From assembly GCA_019347595.1 (NCBI GenBank), contig JAHWLA010000064.1:1-11799 (forward strand): a stretch of DNA of 11,799 bases, in the 5' to 3' direction. The stretch is from Actinomycetota bacterium (GTDB lineage: Bacteria > Actinomycetota > Acidimicrobiia > Acidimicrobiales > JAHWLA01). The notes under the pieces are model-generated. The model searched no databases. It was not told the DNA's origin and worked only from the letters and a program-made list of their open reading frames with translations. Below, piece by piece: positions 1-9,191 of this stretch; within the stretch, counting starts at the first letter, position 1, and each line of letters begins with the position of its first letter. Both the position numbers and the translations under genes were made by a program.

Positions 1-4
1 GGAG
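1..4 (+). promoter_or_regulatory. Ribosome binding site of the thiolase gene
   Basis: GGAG lies seven bases before the GTG at 12. This supports GTG 12 as the true start even though the gene lies at the window edge and the upstream sequence cannot be seen. Confidence 0.6.
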
Positions 5-11
5 ACGCCGG

Positions 12-1205
12 GTGCGGGAAGCAGTCATCGTCGAGGCCGTACGTACGCCTGTCGCCAAGGGCCGCGCCAACGGGGCGCTGGCGTCGGTCCACCCCGTCGA
101 CCTGCTGGCCGACACCCTCCGGGGCCTGATCGACCGGGCGGGGATCGACGCAGGCGCCCTCGACGACGTGATCGGCGGCTGCGGCATGCAGGTGGGGGAG
201 CAGGCGTTCAACCTCACCCGGACAGCGCTGCTCGCCGCCGGTATCCCCGAGCACGTGCCCGCCACGACCATCGACCGCCAGTGCGGGTCGTCGCAGCAGG
301 CGGTGCACTTCGCGGCCCAAGGCGTCATCGCCGGCGCCTACGACGCGGTGATCGCCTGCGGCGTGGAGTCGATGAGCCGGGTGCCGATGTTCTCCAACAT
401 CGGCGACAAGAACCCGTTCGGGACTCGCCTGTTCGCCCGCTACAGCGAAGGCCTCCTGCACCAAGGCATCTCGGCCGAGCTCATCGCCTCCAAGTGGAAG
501 CTGACGCGTGAGGAGCTCGACGAGCTGGCCGCCGAGTCGCACCGCCGGGCTGCGGTGGCCACCGCGGCGGGCGCCTTCGAGCACGAGATCCTGCCCGTCG
601 ACGTGCCGACCGACGACGGCGTTGTCACGTTCACCGCCGACGAGGGGATTCGCCCCGACACGACGGCGGGCACGCTGGCGGGCCTGCGCCCCGCGTTCTA
701 CGACGAGGCGCTCAACGAGCGATTCCCCGAGATCGACTGGACGGTGACGGCGGGGAACTCGTCGCAGATCTCCGACGGCGCGTCGGCGACCCTGGTCATG
801 GAGCGCTCGGCCGCCGAGCGCCTCGGCCTGCGGCCCAAGGCGCGTATCGTCGGCATGGCGGTCAAGGGCGACGACCCGCTGCTCATGCTGACGGCCGTCA
901 TCCCTGCCACCCGCGACGTGCTCCGGCGCACCGGGCTGTCGATCGACGACATCGACGCCTTCGAGGTCAACGAGGCCTTCGCCCCGGTGGTGCTGGCCTG
1001 GGCGCGGGAGACGAACGCCGATCTGGCCAAGGTGAACGTGCACGGCGGGGCCATCGCGCTCGGCCACCCGATCGGTGCGTCGGGCACCCGCCTCCTGGCG
1101 ACGCTGCTCGGCGTGCTCGAACGCACGGGCGGTCGCTACGGGCTCCAGACGATGTGCGAAGGCGGGGGGATGGCGAACGCCACCGTCATCGAGCGGCTGG
1201 CGTGA
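12..1205 (+). CDS. Thiolase family protein (acetyl-CoA C-acyltransferase)
   Basis: Probably cleaves a 3-oxoacyl-CoA with CoA to acetyl-CoA and a shortened acyl-CoA, the last step of a beta-oxidation-like route; the biosynthetic direction cannot be excluded. At 397 residues it has normal thiolase length. The nucleophilic cysteine is Cys91 in RQCGSS, the NEAF motif starts at Asn320, the catalytic histidine is His352 in GHPIGASG, and the second cysteine is Cys382 in CEGGGMANA. All the expected catalytic residues are therefore present. The start is GTG with GGAG seven bases upstream, and the N-terminus (REAVIVEAVRTPVAKG) matches where the family normally begins. It is followed after 16 bases by the acyl-CoA ligase gene, so the two are probably co-transcribed. 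Substrate chain length cannot be read from the sequence. The family call is sure; catabolic use is inferred from the neighbours. Confidence 0.95.
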   Translation: MREAVIVEAVRTPVAKGRANGALASVHPVDLLADTLRGLIDRAGIDAGALDDVIGGCGMQVGEQAFNLTRTALLAAGIPEHVPATTIDRQCGSSQQAVHFAAQGVIAGAYDAVIACGVESMSRVPMFSNIGDKNPFGTRLFARYSEGLLHQGISAELIASKWKLTREELDELAAESHRRAAVATAAGAFEHEILPVDVPTDDGVVTFTADEGIRPDTTAGTLAGLRPAFYDEALNERFPEIDWTVTAGNSSQISDGASATLVMERSAAERLGLRPKARIVGMAVKGDDPLLMLTAVIPATRDVLRRTGLSIDDIDAFEVNEAFAPVVLAWARETNADLAKVNVHGGAIALGHPIGASGTRLLATLLGVLERTGGRYGLQTMCEGGGMANATVIERLA

Positions 1206-1210
1206 ACGGG

Positions 1211-1216
1211 AGGGAG
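1211..1216 (+). promoter_or_regulatory. Ribosome binding site of the acyl-CoA ligase gene
   Basis: AGGGAG lies five bases before ATG 1222. It picks this start over upstream in-frame codons, which would read into the 3' end of the thiolase gene. Confidence 0.7.
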
Positions 1217-1221
1217 TCGAC

Positions 1222-3045
<1,824 letters not shown>

Positions 3046-3110
3046 CGCCGACTGCCCGTGCCCTCGTCCGTCGCCCCCGTGTCCCTCATCGCCAACGGTC
3101 GCTCGTTCTG
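3046..3110 (+). other. Intergenic gap between ligase and carboxylase genes
   Basis: This is the second-largest non-coding gap in the gene cluster, at 65 bases. I see no convincing -10/-35 pair, no hairpin followed by a T run, and no purine-rich ribosome binding site before ATG 3111. An internal promoter is possible because it splits the ligase/thiolase pair from the carboxylase block, but nothing in the sequence demonstrates one. Confidence 0.4.
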
Positions 3111-4709
3111 ATGCGCGCCCTGAAGAGCTCGGTCACAACGACCAGCGAGGAGTACCTCGCCAACCGCAAGGCCATGCTTGCCCTGCTCGACGAGCTGGAA
3201 GCCCAGCAGGCGATCGCCCGCGGCGGCGGCGGTCCCAAGTACGTCGAGCGCCACCGCGGGCGGGGTCGCCTGCTGGCGCGGGAGCGCATCGAGTTGCTGC
3301 TCGACCAGGACGCGCCGTTCCTGGAGCTGTCGACCCTCGCCGGGTGGGGCACCGAGTACCCGGTGGGGGCCAGCGTCGTCACCGGCGTGGGCGTCGTGTC
3401 CGGCGTCGAATGCATGCTCGTCGCCAACGACCCCACGGTTCGCGGCGGCGCGTCCAACCCCTACACGTGGAAGAAGGTGCTGCGGGCGATGGAGATCGCC
3501 GCCCAGAACCGCCTTCCCGTGGTCAACCTGGTGGAATCCGGTGGCGGCGATCTGGGCTCGCAGGCCGAGCTCTTCGTGCCCGCCGGTCGGCTGTTCCACG
3601 ACCTCACCCGGCTGTCGGCCCAGGGCATCCCGACGATCGCCCTCGTGTTCGGCAATTCGACGGCGGGCGGCGCCTACGTGCCGGGCATGTGCGACTACTC
3701 GGTCATGGTCAAGCAGCAGGCCAAGGTCTTCCTCGGCGGCCCGCCTCTGGTGAAGATGGCAACGGGCGAGGAGTCCGACGACGAGGAGCTGGGCGGCGCC
3801 GAGATGCACTCGTTCGTCTCCGGTCTCAGCGACTACCTGGCGGTGAGCGAGGAGGACTGCCTGCGCATCGGCCGAGAGATCGTCGGTCACCTCAACTGGC
3901 GCAAGCTCGGCCCCGGCCCCAGCCTGCCCGCCGTCGATCCCCTCTACGACCCCGACGAGCTGCTCGGCATCGTGTCGAGCGATCTCAAGGTGCCGTTCGA
4001 TCCGCGCGAGGTGGTGTCCCGGGTCGTCGACGGGTCGTGCTTCGACGAGTACAAGCCGCGCTACGGCGATGCCCTCGTGACGGGGTGGGCGTCGATCCAC
4101 GGGTTCCCGGTCGGCGTGCTCGCCAACGCGCGGGGCGTCCTCTTCAACGAGGAGGCCCAGAAGGCGACCGAGTTCATCCTGCTGTCCAACCAGATCGATA
4201 CGCCCCTCGTGTTCCTCCAGAACACCACCGGCTTCATGGTGGGCCGCCACTACGAGCAGCGGGGAATGATCAAGGACGGCGCCAAGATGATCAACGCCGT
4301 CGCCAACAGCGACGTGCCCCACCTCACCGTCCAGATGGCGGCGTCGTACGGCGCCGGCAACTACGGCATGTCGGGTCGCGCCTACGACCCCCGTTTCCTG
4401 CTGTCGTGGCCCAACTCGCGCACCGCCATCATGGGGCCCGAGCAGCTCGCCGGCGTGCTGTCGATCGTCGCCCGCAACGCAGCCGAGGCGGAGAAGCGGG
4501 CGTTCGACGAGGAGGCCGACGAACGCCGCCGCCGAGGCCTCGAGGAGCAGATCGAACGGGAGTCGCACGCCTTCTACATCTCCGGGCGCGTCTACGACGA
4601 CGGCGTCATCGACCCCCGGCAGACGAGAGACGCCCTCGGGGTGGCGCTGTCGGCCTGCCACTCCAACGTCGTACAGGGACGCCGGGGCTTCGGCGTCTTC
4701 CGGATGTAG
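3111..4709 (+). CDS. Acyl-CoA carboxylase carboxyltransferase (beta) subunit, MCC/geranyl-CoA carboxylase type
   Basis: Transfers CO2 from carboxybiotin to an enoyl- or acyl-CoA, as partner of the biotin carboxylase encoded two bases downstream. The protein is 532 residues with two crotonase-like halves. N-terminal half: ESGGGDLGSQAE, then GNSTAGGAYVPG from residue 181. C-terminal half: NTTGFMVG from Asn371, SYGAGNYGM (412-420), then RAYDPRFL and MGPEQLAGVLSIV. The NTTGFMVG, IKDGAKMINAV and GAGNYGM set places it with methylcrotonyl-CoA (MccB/LiuB/AccD1) and geranyl-CoA (AtuC) carboxylases, not with propionyl/acetyl-CoA carboxylases. Ala158 sits where I align Phe of MCC and Gly of GCC. ATG 3111 has no evident Shine-Dalgarno, but no other in-frame start exists in the 65-base gap, and starting at ATG 3174 would remove conserved N-terminal sequence (TTSEEYLANRKA). 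Family is sure; substrate is open. Confidence 0.94.
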   Translation: MRALKSSVTTTSEEYLANRKAMLALLDELEAQQAIARGGGGPKYVERHRGRGRLLARERIELLLDQDAPFLELSTLAGWGTEYPVGASVVTGVGVVSGVECMLVANDPTVRGGASNPYTWKKVLRAMEIAAQNRLPVVNLVESGGGDLGSQAELFVPAGRLFHDLTRLSAQGIPTIALVFGNSTAGGAYVPGMCDYSVMVKQQAKVFLGGPPLVKMATGEESDDEELGGAEMHSFVSGLSDYLAVSEEDCLRIGREIVGHLNWRKLGPGPSLPAVDPLYDPDELLGIVSSDLKVPFDPREVVSRVVDGSCFDEYKPRYGDALVTGWASIHGFPVGVLANARGVLFNEEAQKATEFILLSNQIDTPLVFLQNTTGFMVGRHYEQRGMIKDGAKMINAVANSDVPHLTVQMAASYGAGNYGMSGRAYDPRFLLSWPNSRTAIMGPEQLAGVLSIVARNAAEAEKRAFDEEADERRRRGLEEQIERESHAFYISGRVYDDGVIDPRQTRDALGVALSACHSNVVQGRRGFGVFRM

Positions 4710-4711
4710 CC

Positions 4712-6706
4712 GTGGCGACGATCACCAAGCTCCTGGTCGCCAATCGCGGCGAGATCGCCCGCCGCGTCATGCGCACGTGCCGCGCCATGGGCATCGACAC
4801 GACCGCCGTGTACTCGGAGGCCGACGTCGACGCCCCCTTCGTGCACGAGGCGACCGACGCCGTGCCGCTGGGCGGCCGCCGTCCCGGTGACTCGTACCTG
4901 CGCATCGACCGCATCATCGAGGCGGCGCGCACCGCCGGTTGCGACGCCGTCCACCCCGGCTACGGCTTCCTGTCGGAGAACGCCGAGTTCGCCGAGGCGT
5001 GCGCCGAGGCGGGCATCGTCTTCGTGGGCCCCTCGCCCCGGGTCATCGAGCTCATGGCGTCGAAGACGGCGGCCCGCTCGCTCATGCAGCAGGCGGGCGT
5101 GCCGGTGGTGCCCGGGTGGCATCCCGACGGGGGCAGCTCCGTCCCGCCCGCCGATGTCGTCGCCTCCTTGCGCTACCCGTTGCTCGTGAAGGCGTCGTAC
5201 GGCGGAGGCGGCCGGGGCATGCGCATCGTGGAGGACGCCGCCGACCTGGAAGCCGCGTTGGTGGCCGCCGAGCGCGAGGCCGATGCCGCCTTCGGCAACG
5301 GCGCCGTCTTCATCGAGCGCTACATCCCCTCGGCGCGCCACATCGAGGTGCAGATCTTCGGCGACAGCCACGGCAACGTCATCCACCTCTTCGAGCGCGA
5401 GTGCTCCATCCAGCGCCGGCACCAGAAGGTGGTGGAGGAGGCGCCCGCCCCCAACCTCCCGTCCGACGTGCGTGAGCGCCTGCATCGCGCCGCAGTGGAG
5501 GCAGGACGCGCCCTGGGGTACGAGGGCGCCGGGACCGTCGAGTTCATCCTCGCCCCCGACGGCGAGTTCTACTTCCTGGAGGTCAACACCCGCCTTCAGG
5601 TCGAGCACCCCGTGACCGAGGCCGTCACCGGGCTCGACCTCGTTCGCCTGCAACTCCTCGTCGCCGAGGGGCGGCCGCTGCCCCAGGAGGCCTACGACGC
5701 CGCCGTGGTCGGCCATGCCATCGAGGCGCGCCTGTGCGCCGAGGACCCGGCGCGCGACTACGCGCCCCAGCCGGGCACCGTCCACCGCTTCGAGATTCCC
5801 CAAGGCGGCGGGGTGCGCCTCGACAGCGGCGTGGAGGCGGGCAGCGAGGTCACCGTCGACTACGACCCCATGCTGGCGAAGGTGATCGCCTGGGCGCCCA
5901 GCCGTGCCGAGGCCGCACGCGTGCTGCGGCGGGCGCTGCGCGACGCTCGCATCCACGGCGTCGTCACCAACCGGGACCTGCTCGTCGGCATCCTAGGCCA
6001 CGCCGACTTCGAAGCCGGGCAGGTCGACACCTCGTTCCTCGACCGCGTGCCCCCGGCGACGCTGCTCGGCGCGACGGCGCCCGACGAAGCGGCGCTGCGG
6101 TGCGCAGCGCTGGCCGCCGTGCTGGCCCGGCAGGCGACGCGACGTAGGCAGGCAGCAATCCTCCAGGCCGTGCCCTCGGGGTGGCGCAACAACCCCTCCG
6201 CGCTCCAGCGCGAAGACGTGGCGATGGGTGACCGCGTGCTGACGGTGGAGTACCGACTCGGCGCGGCCTACCGGGTCGACGGCGCCACCGTCGACGCCGA
6301 GGTCGTCGCCACAGCCCCGGATGCCGTCGACATCGTGGTCGACGGCATCCGCCGGGCCTTCCTCGTGACGCAGGAGGGCGACCAACTCTTCGTGGACGCA
6401 CCGTGGGGATCGGTGGCGTTCGGCGTGGCGCCCCGCTTCGCCGACGCCGACGACGACGGCGTGCGCGGGTCGCTGGCCGCGCCCATGCCCGGCACGGTCG
6501 TGAGCGTGACGGCGGCGGCCGGCGACCGGGTGTCGGCGGGCGACGTGGTGGTGGTGCTGGAGGCGATGAAGATGGAACACGCCATCCGCACCCCCTCCGA
6601 CGGCGTGATCGCCGACGTGTTGGTGGCGGTGGGCGACCGGGTCGACGTCGGGACCGTCCTCGCCGTGGTGGACGACGAAGCCGAGGAGGTTGCCGATGCC
6701 GGGTGA
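4712..6706 (+). CDS. Acyl-CoA carboxylase alpha subunit (biotin carboxylase + biotin carrier)
   Basis: Carboxylates its own biotin with ATP and bicarbonate, then presents it to the beta subunit encoded just upstream. The protein is 664 residues, typical for MCC/GCC/AccA-type alpha chains. Biotin carboxylase N-domain: KLLVANRGEIARR near the start and GYGFLSENAEFAEAC. ATP-grasp: glycine-rich loop from Lys160 (KASYGGGGRGM), ECSIQRRHQKVVEEAPAP, and EVNTRLQVEH (290-299), holding the metal- and bicarbonate-site residues. C-terminal biotinyl domain: PMPGTV and EAMKMEH with the biotinylated lysine at Lys620. All key residues are intact. The start is GTG two bases after the beta-subunit stop; its ribosome site is weak (GGA about seven bases upstream), so coupling to the upstream gene is likely. 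Its 3' end overlaps the next gene by 11 bases. Pairing with 3111-4709 is near certain; the acyl-CoA carboxylated is not determined. Confidence 0.96.
   Translation: MATITKLLVANRGEIARRVMRTCRAMGIDTTAVYSEADVDAPFVHEATDAVPLGGRRPGDSYLRIDRIIEAARTAGCDAVHPGYGFLSENAEFAEACAEAGIVFVGPSPRVIELMASKTAARSLMQQAGVPVVPGWHPDGGSSVPPADVVASLRYPLLVKASYGGGGRGMRIVEDAADLEAALVAAEREADAAFGNGAVFIERYIPSARHIEVQIFGDSHGNVIHLFERECSIQRRHQKVVEEAPAPNLPSDVRERLHRAAVEAGRALGYEGAGTVEFILAPDGEFYFLEVNTRLQVEHPVTEAVTGLDLVRLQLLVAEGRPLPQEAYDAAVVGHAIEARLCAEDPARDYAPQPGTVHRFEIPQGGGVRLDSGVEAGSEVTVDYDPMLAKVIAWAPSRAEAARVLRRALRDARIHGVVTNRDLLVGILGHADFEAGQVDTSFLDRVPPATLLGATAPDEAALRCAALAAVLARQATRRRQAAILQAVPSGWRNNPSALQREDVAMGDRVLTVEYRLGAAYRVDGATVDAEVVATAPDAVDIVVDGIRRAFLVTQEGDQLFVDAPWGSVAFGVAPRFADADDDGVRGSLAAPMPGTVVSVTAAAGDRVSAGDVVVVLEAMKMEHAIRTPSDGVIADVLVAVGDRVDVGTVLAVVDDEAEEVADAG
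6684..6689 (+). promoter_or_regulatory. Ribosome binding site of the crotonase gene
   Basis: A perfect AGGAGG lies six bases before ATG 6696, inside the last codons of the carboxylase alpha gene. The in-frame TTG at 6690 directly abuts the motif, so ATG 6696 is chosen. Confidence 0.8.
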
Positions 6707-7463
6707 CGCCGTCGTCGTCGAGGTCCGCGACCGGGTGGGGTGGATCACGATCAACCGCCCCGAGAAGCGCAACGCCCTCGACGTCGAGGTTCGAGAGGGG
6801 CTGTTCAAGGCGTTCGACGCCATGGGGGGCGACGACGACGTGCTCGTCGTCGTCCTGACCGGAGCAGGCGACAAGGCGTTCTGTGCAGGCGGCGACCTCA
6901 AGGAGATGTCGGCCACCTCGCTGAAGGTCCCGCCGCCCGATTTCGTCCCGCAGCTCGAGCGCAACATCCATCTCGACAAGCCGGTGATCGCCGCGGTCAA
7001 CGGGATCGCCTACGGCGGCGGCTTCCTGCTGGCCCAGACATGCGACCTCTGCGTGGCGGCCGAGTCGGCGCGCTTCGCCATCACCGAGGCACGGTGGGGG
7101 CGAGGCTCGCCGTGGGCGGCGCCGCTCCCGTGGCTGATCCCGCCCCGTCTGGCGCTGGAGCTGCTCGTCACGGCCGATCCCATCGACGCCCAGCGGGCGT
7201 TCGATGTCGGCTTGGTCAACCGGGTGGTTCCCGACGGCCGCCTGGTCGCCGAGACGCAGGCGTTGGCGTGCCGGATCGCCGAGAACGCCCCGCTGTCGGT
7301 GCGCGCAGGCAAGGCGATGGTCTACGCCACCACCGAGCACCACCGCAGCGCCGCCTTCGAGGAGGCCGAGCGGCTGTACGAGCGGGTCTACCTGAGCGAC
7401 GACGCCCAGGAAGGCCCGCTGGCGTTCAAGGAGCGGCGCGCCCCGCAGTGGCAGGGACGGTGA
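6696..7463 (+). CDS. Crotonase-family enoyl-CoA hydratase/isomerase
   Basis: A 255-residue single-domain crotonase, normal length for the family. Oxyanion-hole segments are present: AFCAGGDLKEM and AYGGGFLLAQTCDL. By position, Glu131 (in ITEARWG) matches Glu164 of rat mitochondrial enoyl-CoA hydratase. The site of Glu144, exactly 20 residues earlier, is Leu111. Classic hydratases use both glutamates, while delta3-delta2-enoyl-CoA isomerases keep only the equivalent of Glu164, so isomerase or another crotonase reaction is as likely as hydration. The loop after Glu131 (GRGSPWAAPLPW) also differs from the usual PGAGGTQRL. Context after a methylcrotonyl/geranyl-type carboxylase would suggest a glutaconyl-CoA hydratase (AtuE/LiuC role), which is in tension with the missing glutamate. 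It overlaps the carboxylase alpha gene by 11 bases. Superfamily is sure, reaction uncertain. Confidence 0.93.
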   Translation: MPGDAVVVEVRDRVGWITINRPEKRNALDVEVREGLFKAFDAMGGDDDVLVVVLTGAGDKAFCAGGDLKEMSATSLKVPPPDFVPQLERNIHLDKPVIAAVNGIAYGGGFLLAQTCDLCVAAESARFAITEARWGRGSPWAAPLPWLIPPRLALELLVTADPIDAQRAFDVGLVNRVVPDGRLVAETQALACRIAENAPLSVRAGKAMVYATTEHHRSAAFEEAERLYERVYLSDDAQEGPLAFKERRAPQWQGR

Positions 7464-7485
7464 CGAGGCACATGAGCGAGGCGAG

Positions 7486-8862
7486 ATGAGCAACGCACGG
7501 CAGCCCGTGCTGGTCGGCAACGGGCAGGGGTTCTGGGGCGACACGGCGCAGGCGCCCCTGCGGCTGGTGGAGGGCGGCCCCCTGCACTACCTCACCCTGG
7601 ACTACCTGGCCGAGGTCACCATGACGATCCTGCGCAAGCAGTTGGCGCGTGACCCGTCGGCCGGCTACGCCCGCGACTTCCTCGAGGTGCTGCGGCGCAC
7701 CCTGCCCACGTGCACGGAGCGGGGCATCCGCATCATCGCCAACGCGGCAGGCGTCAATGCCCCCGCCTGCAACGAGGCGGTCATCGGCGTCGTGCGTGAC
7801 CTCGGGCTGCAGGGCGTGCGCGTGGCCTCGGTGACGGGCGACGACATCTTCGACCGGCTGCCCGCCCTCGTCGCGGACGGCCACGACTTCGCCAACCTCG
7901 ACACCGGCGAGCCGCTGGCCGCCCACCTCGAGCGCGTCACGAGCGCCAACGCCTACATCGGCGCCCGACCGGTCATGGAGGCTCTGGCCCAGGGCGTCGA
8001 CGTGGTGGTGACGGGCCGTTGCAGCGACCCCTCGCTGACCGTCGCCCCCCTGTGCCACGAGTTCGGCTGGAGCCTGGACGACCACGACCTGGTGGCCGCG
8101 GCGACGATCGCCGGCCACATCATCGAGTGCGGGGCGCAGTGCACCGGGGGCAACTTCTACCGCTGGAAGGACATCCCCGACCTGGCTCGGATCGGGTATC
8201 CGATCGTGGAGGCGTCGCCCGACGGCAGCTTCGTGGTGACCAAGCACGACGGCACCGGCGGCCTCGTCGACTTCGAGACGGTGGCGGCGCAGATGCTCTA
8301 CGAGGCGGGCGACCCCACCTGCTACATCTCGCCCGACGTCGTCGCCGACTTCACCAGCGTCACCGTGGAAGAGGTGGGCACCGACCGCGTTCGCGTCTCC
8401 GGCGCCCGGGGGAGCGCGCCGACCGATTCTTACAAGGTGGCCATCGGGCTGTGGGCCGGGTACCGGGTGGTCGGCCAGTTGACCGTCGGCGGCCCCGACG
8501 CCGTCGACAAGGCCATGGTGACCTCCGAGCTGCTGTTCTCGCGCCTGGCCGACGACGGCATCGACTTCCCCGTGGAGGACCGCTTCGTGGAGGTGGTGGG
8601 CGCCAACGTCCTCTACGACGGCATGCGGCCGGCGCCCGTCGACCCCCCGGAAGTCGTCCTGCGCGTCGGCGTCACCGGCCCCGACCGGAAGAAGCTCGAG
8701 CGGTTCTCCATGGAGCTGGCGCCCCTCCTGATCAGCGGGCCGCCCGGCCTTACCGGGTTCGCGGGCGGGCGCCCGCGCCCGACCGAGGTGGTCGAGTACT
8801 GGCCCGCGTTGGTGGACAAGTCGGTGGTCACCACCGAGGTCGACGTGGTGGAGGTCGCCTGA
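7486..8862 (+). CDS. AtuA-family acyclic terpene utilisation protein (DUF1446)
   Basis: A 458-residue protein recognised as the AtuA/DUF1446 family from the conserved segments IIANAAGVNAPACNEAV, VVVTGRCSDPSL (Thr176-Leu184) and AGHIIECGAQCTGGNF (His211, Glu214, Cys215), plus YEAGDPTCYISPDVVADF. AtuA is encoded in the Pseudomonas citronellol/geraniol (atu) cluster and is needed for acyclic terpene growth, but to my knowledge its reaction is unassigned. Conserved Cys, His, Glu and Asp residues in these motifs suggest an enzyme. No signal peptide or membrane segment is seen, so it is presumed cytoplasmic. ATG 7486 follows the crotonase by 22 bases, with a weak GAGG four bases before it. The stop overlaps the next start (TGATG). 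In many genomes this domain is fused to the roughly 100-residue domain that is separate here at 8862-9191. Family call is strong; function is unknown. Confidence 0.9.
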   Translation: MSNARQPVLVGNGQGFWGDTAQAPLRLVEGGPLHYLTLDYLAEVTMTILRKQLARDPSAGYARDFLEVLRRTLPTCTERGIRIIANAAGVNAPACNEAVIGVVRDLGLQGVRVASVTGDDIFDRLPALVADGHDFANLDTGEPLAAHLERVTSANAYIGARPVMEALAQGVDVVVTGRCSDPSLTVAPLCHEFGWSLDDHDLVAAATIAGHIIECGAQCTGGNFYRWKDIPDLARIGYPIVEASPDGSFVVTKHDGTGGLVDFETVAAQMLYEAGDPTCYISPDVVADFTSVTVEEVGTDRVRVSGARGSAPTDSYKVAIGLWAGYRVVGQLTVGGPDAVDKAMVTSELLFSRLADDGIDFPVEDRFVEVVGANVLYDGMRPAPVDPPEVVLRVGVTGPDRKKLERFSMELAPLLISGPPGLTGFAGGRPRPTEVVEYWPALVDKSVVTTEVDVVEVA

Positions 8863-9191
8863 TGGCCCGCGTCCCGCTCTGGCGGCTCGGCTTCGCCCGT
8901 TCCGGAGACAAGGGCCGACATACCAATGTCGCCGTGATCGCCTTCGACGAGCACGGCTACCGCCTGCTGCGCGAGCACCTCACCGCCGAGCGGGTGGCCG
9001 CCCACTTCGATCGGCTGGCCGACGGCCCGGTGCACCGGTACGACGTTCCCAACCTGCGGGCGCTCAACTTCGTGGTGCACAACTCGCTCGGCGGCGGCGC
9101 GTCGCAGTCGCTGCGCACCGACTCGCAGGGCAAGACCCACGCCAACGGGCTCCTGCACCTCGAGCTCGATCTCCCCGAGGACCCGGCATGA
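8862..9191 (+). CDS. AtuA C-terminal-type small protein
   Basis: A 109-residue protein starting at the ATG that shares one base with the AtuA stop codon (TGATG), so it is almost certainly translated by coupling. It begins with LWRLGFARSGDKGRHTNVAVIAF and contains FVVHNSLGGGASQSL and a C-terminal HANGLLHLELDLP. The ARSGDKG and LGGG.S.SLR.D..GK patterns are those I know from the domain at the C-terminus of fused AtuA/DUF1446 proteins. It is therefore best read as the second subunit or split domain of AtuA. No catalytic function is established. No signal sequence or membrane segment is seen. Its end overlaps the next gene by four bases (ATGA). Confidence 0.85.
   Translation: MARVPLWRLGFARSGDKGRHTNVAVIAFDEHGYRLLREHLTAERVAAHFDRLADGPVHRYDVPNLRALNFVVHNSLGGGASQSLRTDSQGKTHANGLLHLELDLPEDPA

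Noticed and set aside
3344..4711. Upstream extension of the biotin carboxylase frame, suggesting a giant fused protein
   Set aside because: Conserved biotin carboxylase sequence starts right after GTG 4712. The upstream part is the shadow of the carboxyltransferase gene.
5964..7544. A 526-codon minus-strand open frame spanning the end of the carboxylase, the crotonase and the start of atuA
   Set aside because: It crosses three real genes, contains a long Arg/Pro-rich stretch typical of out-of-frame GC-rich DNA, and shows no family signature.
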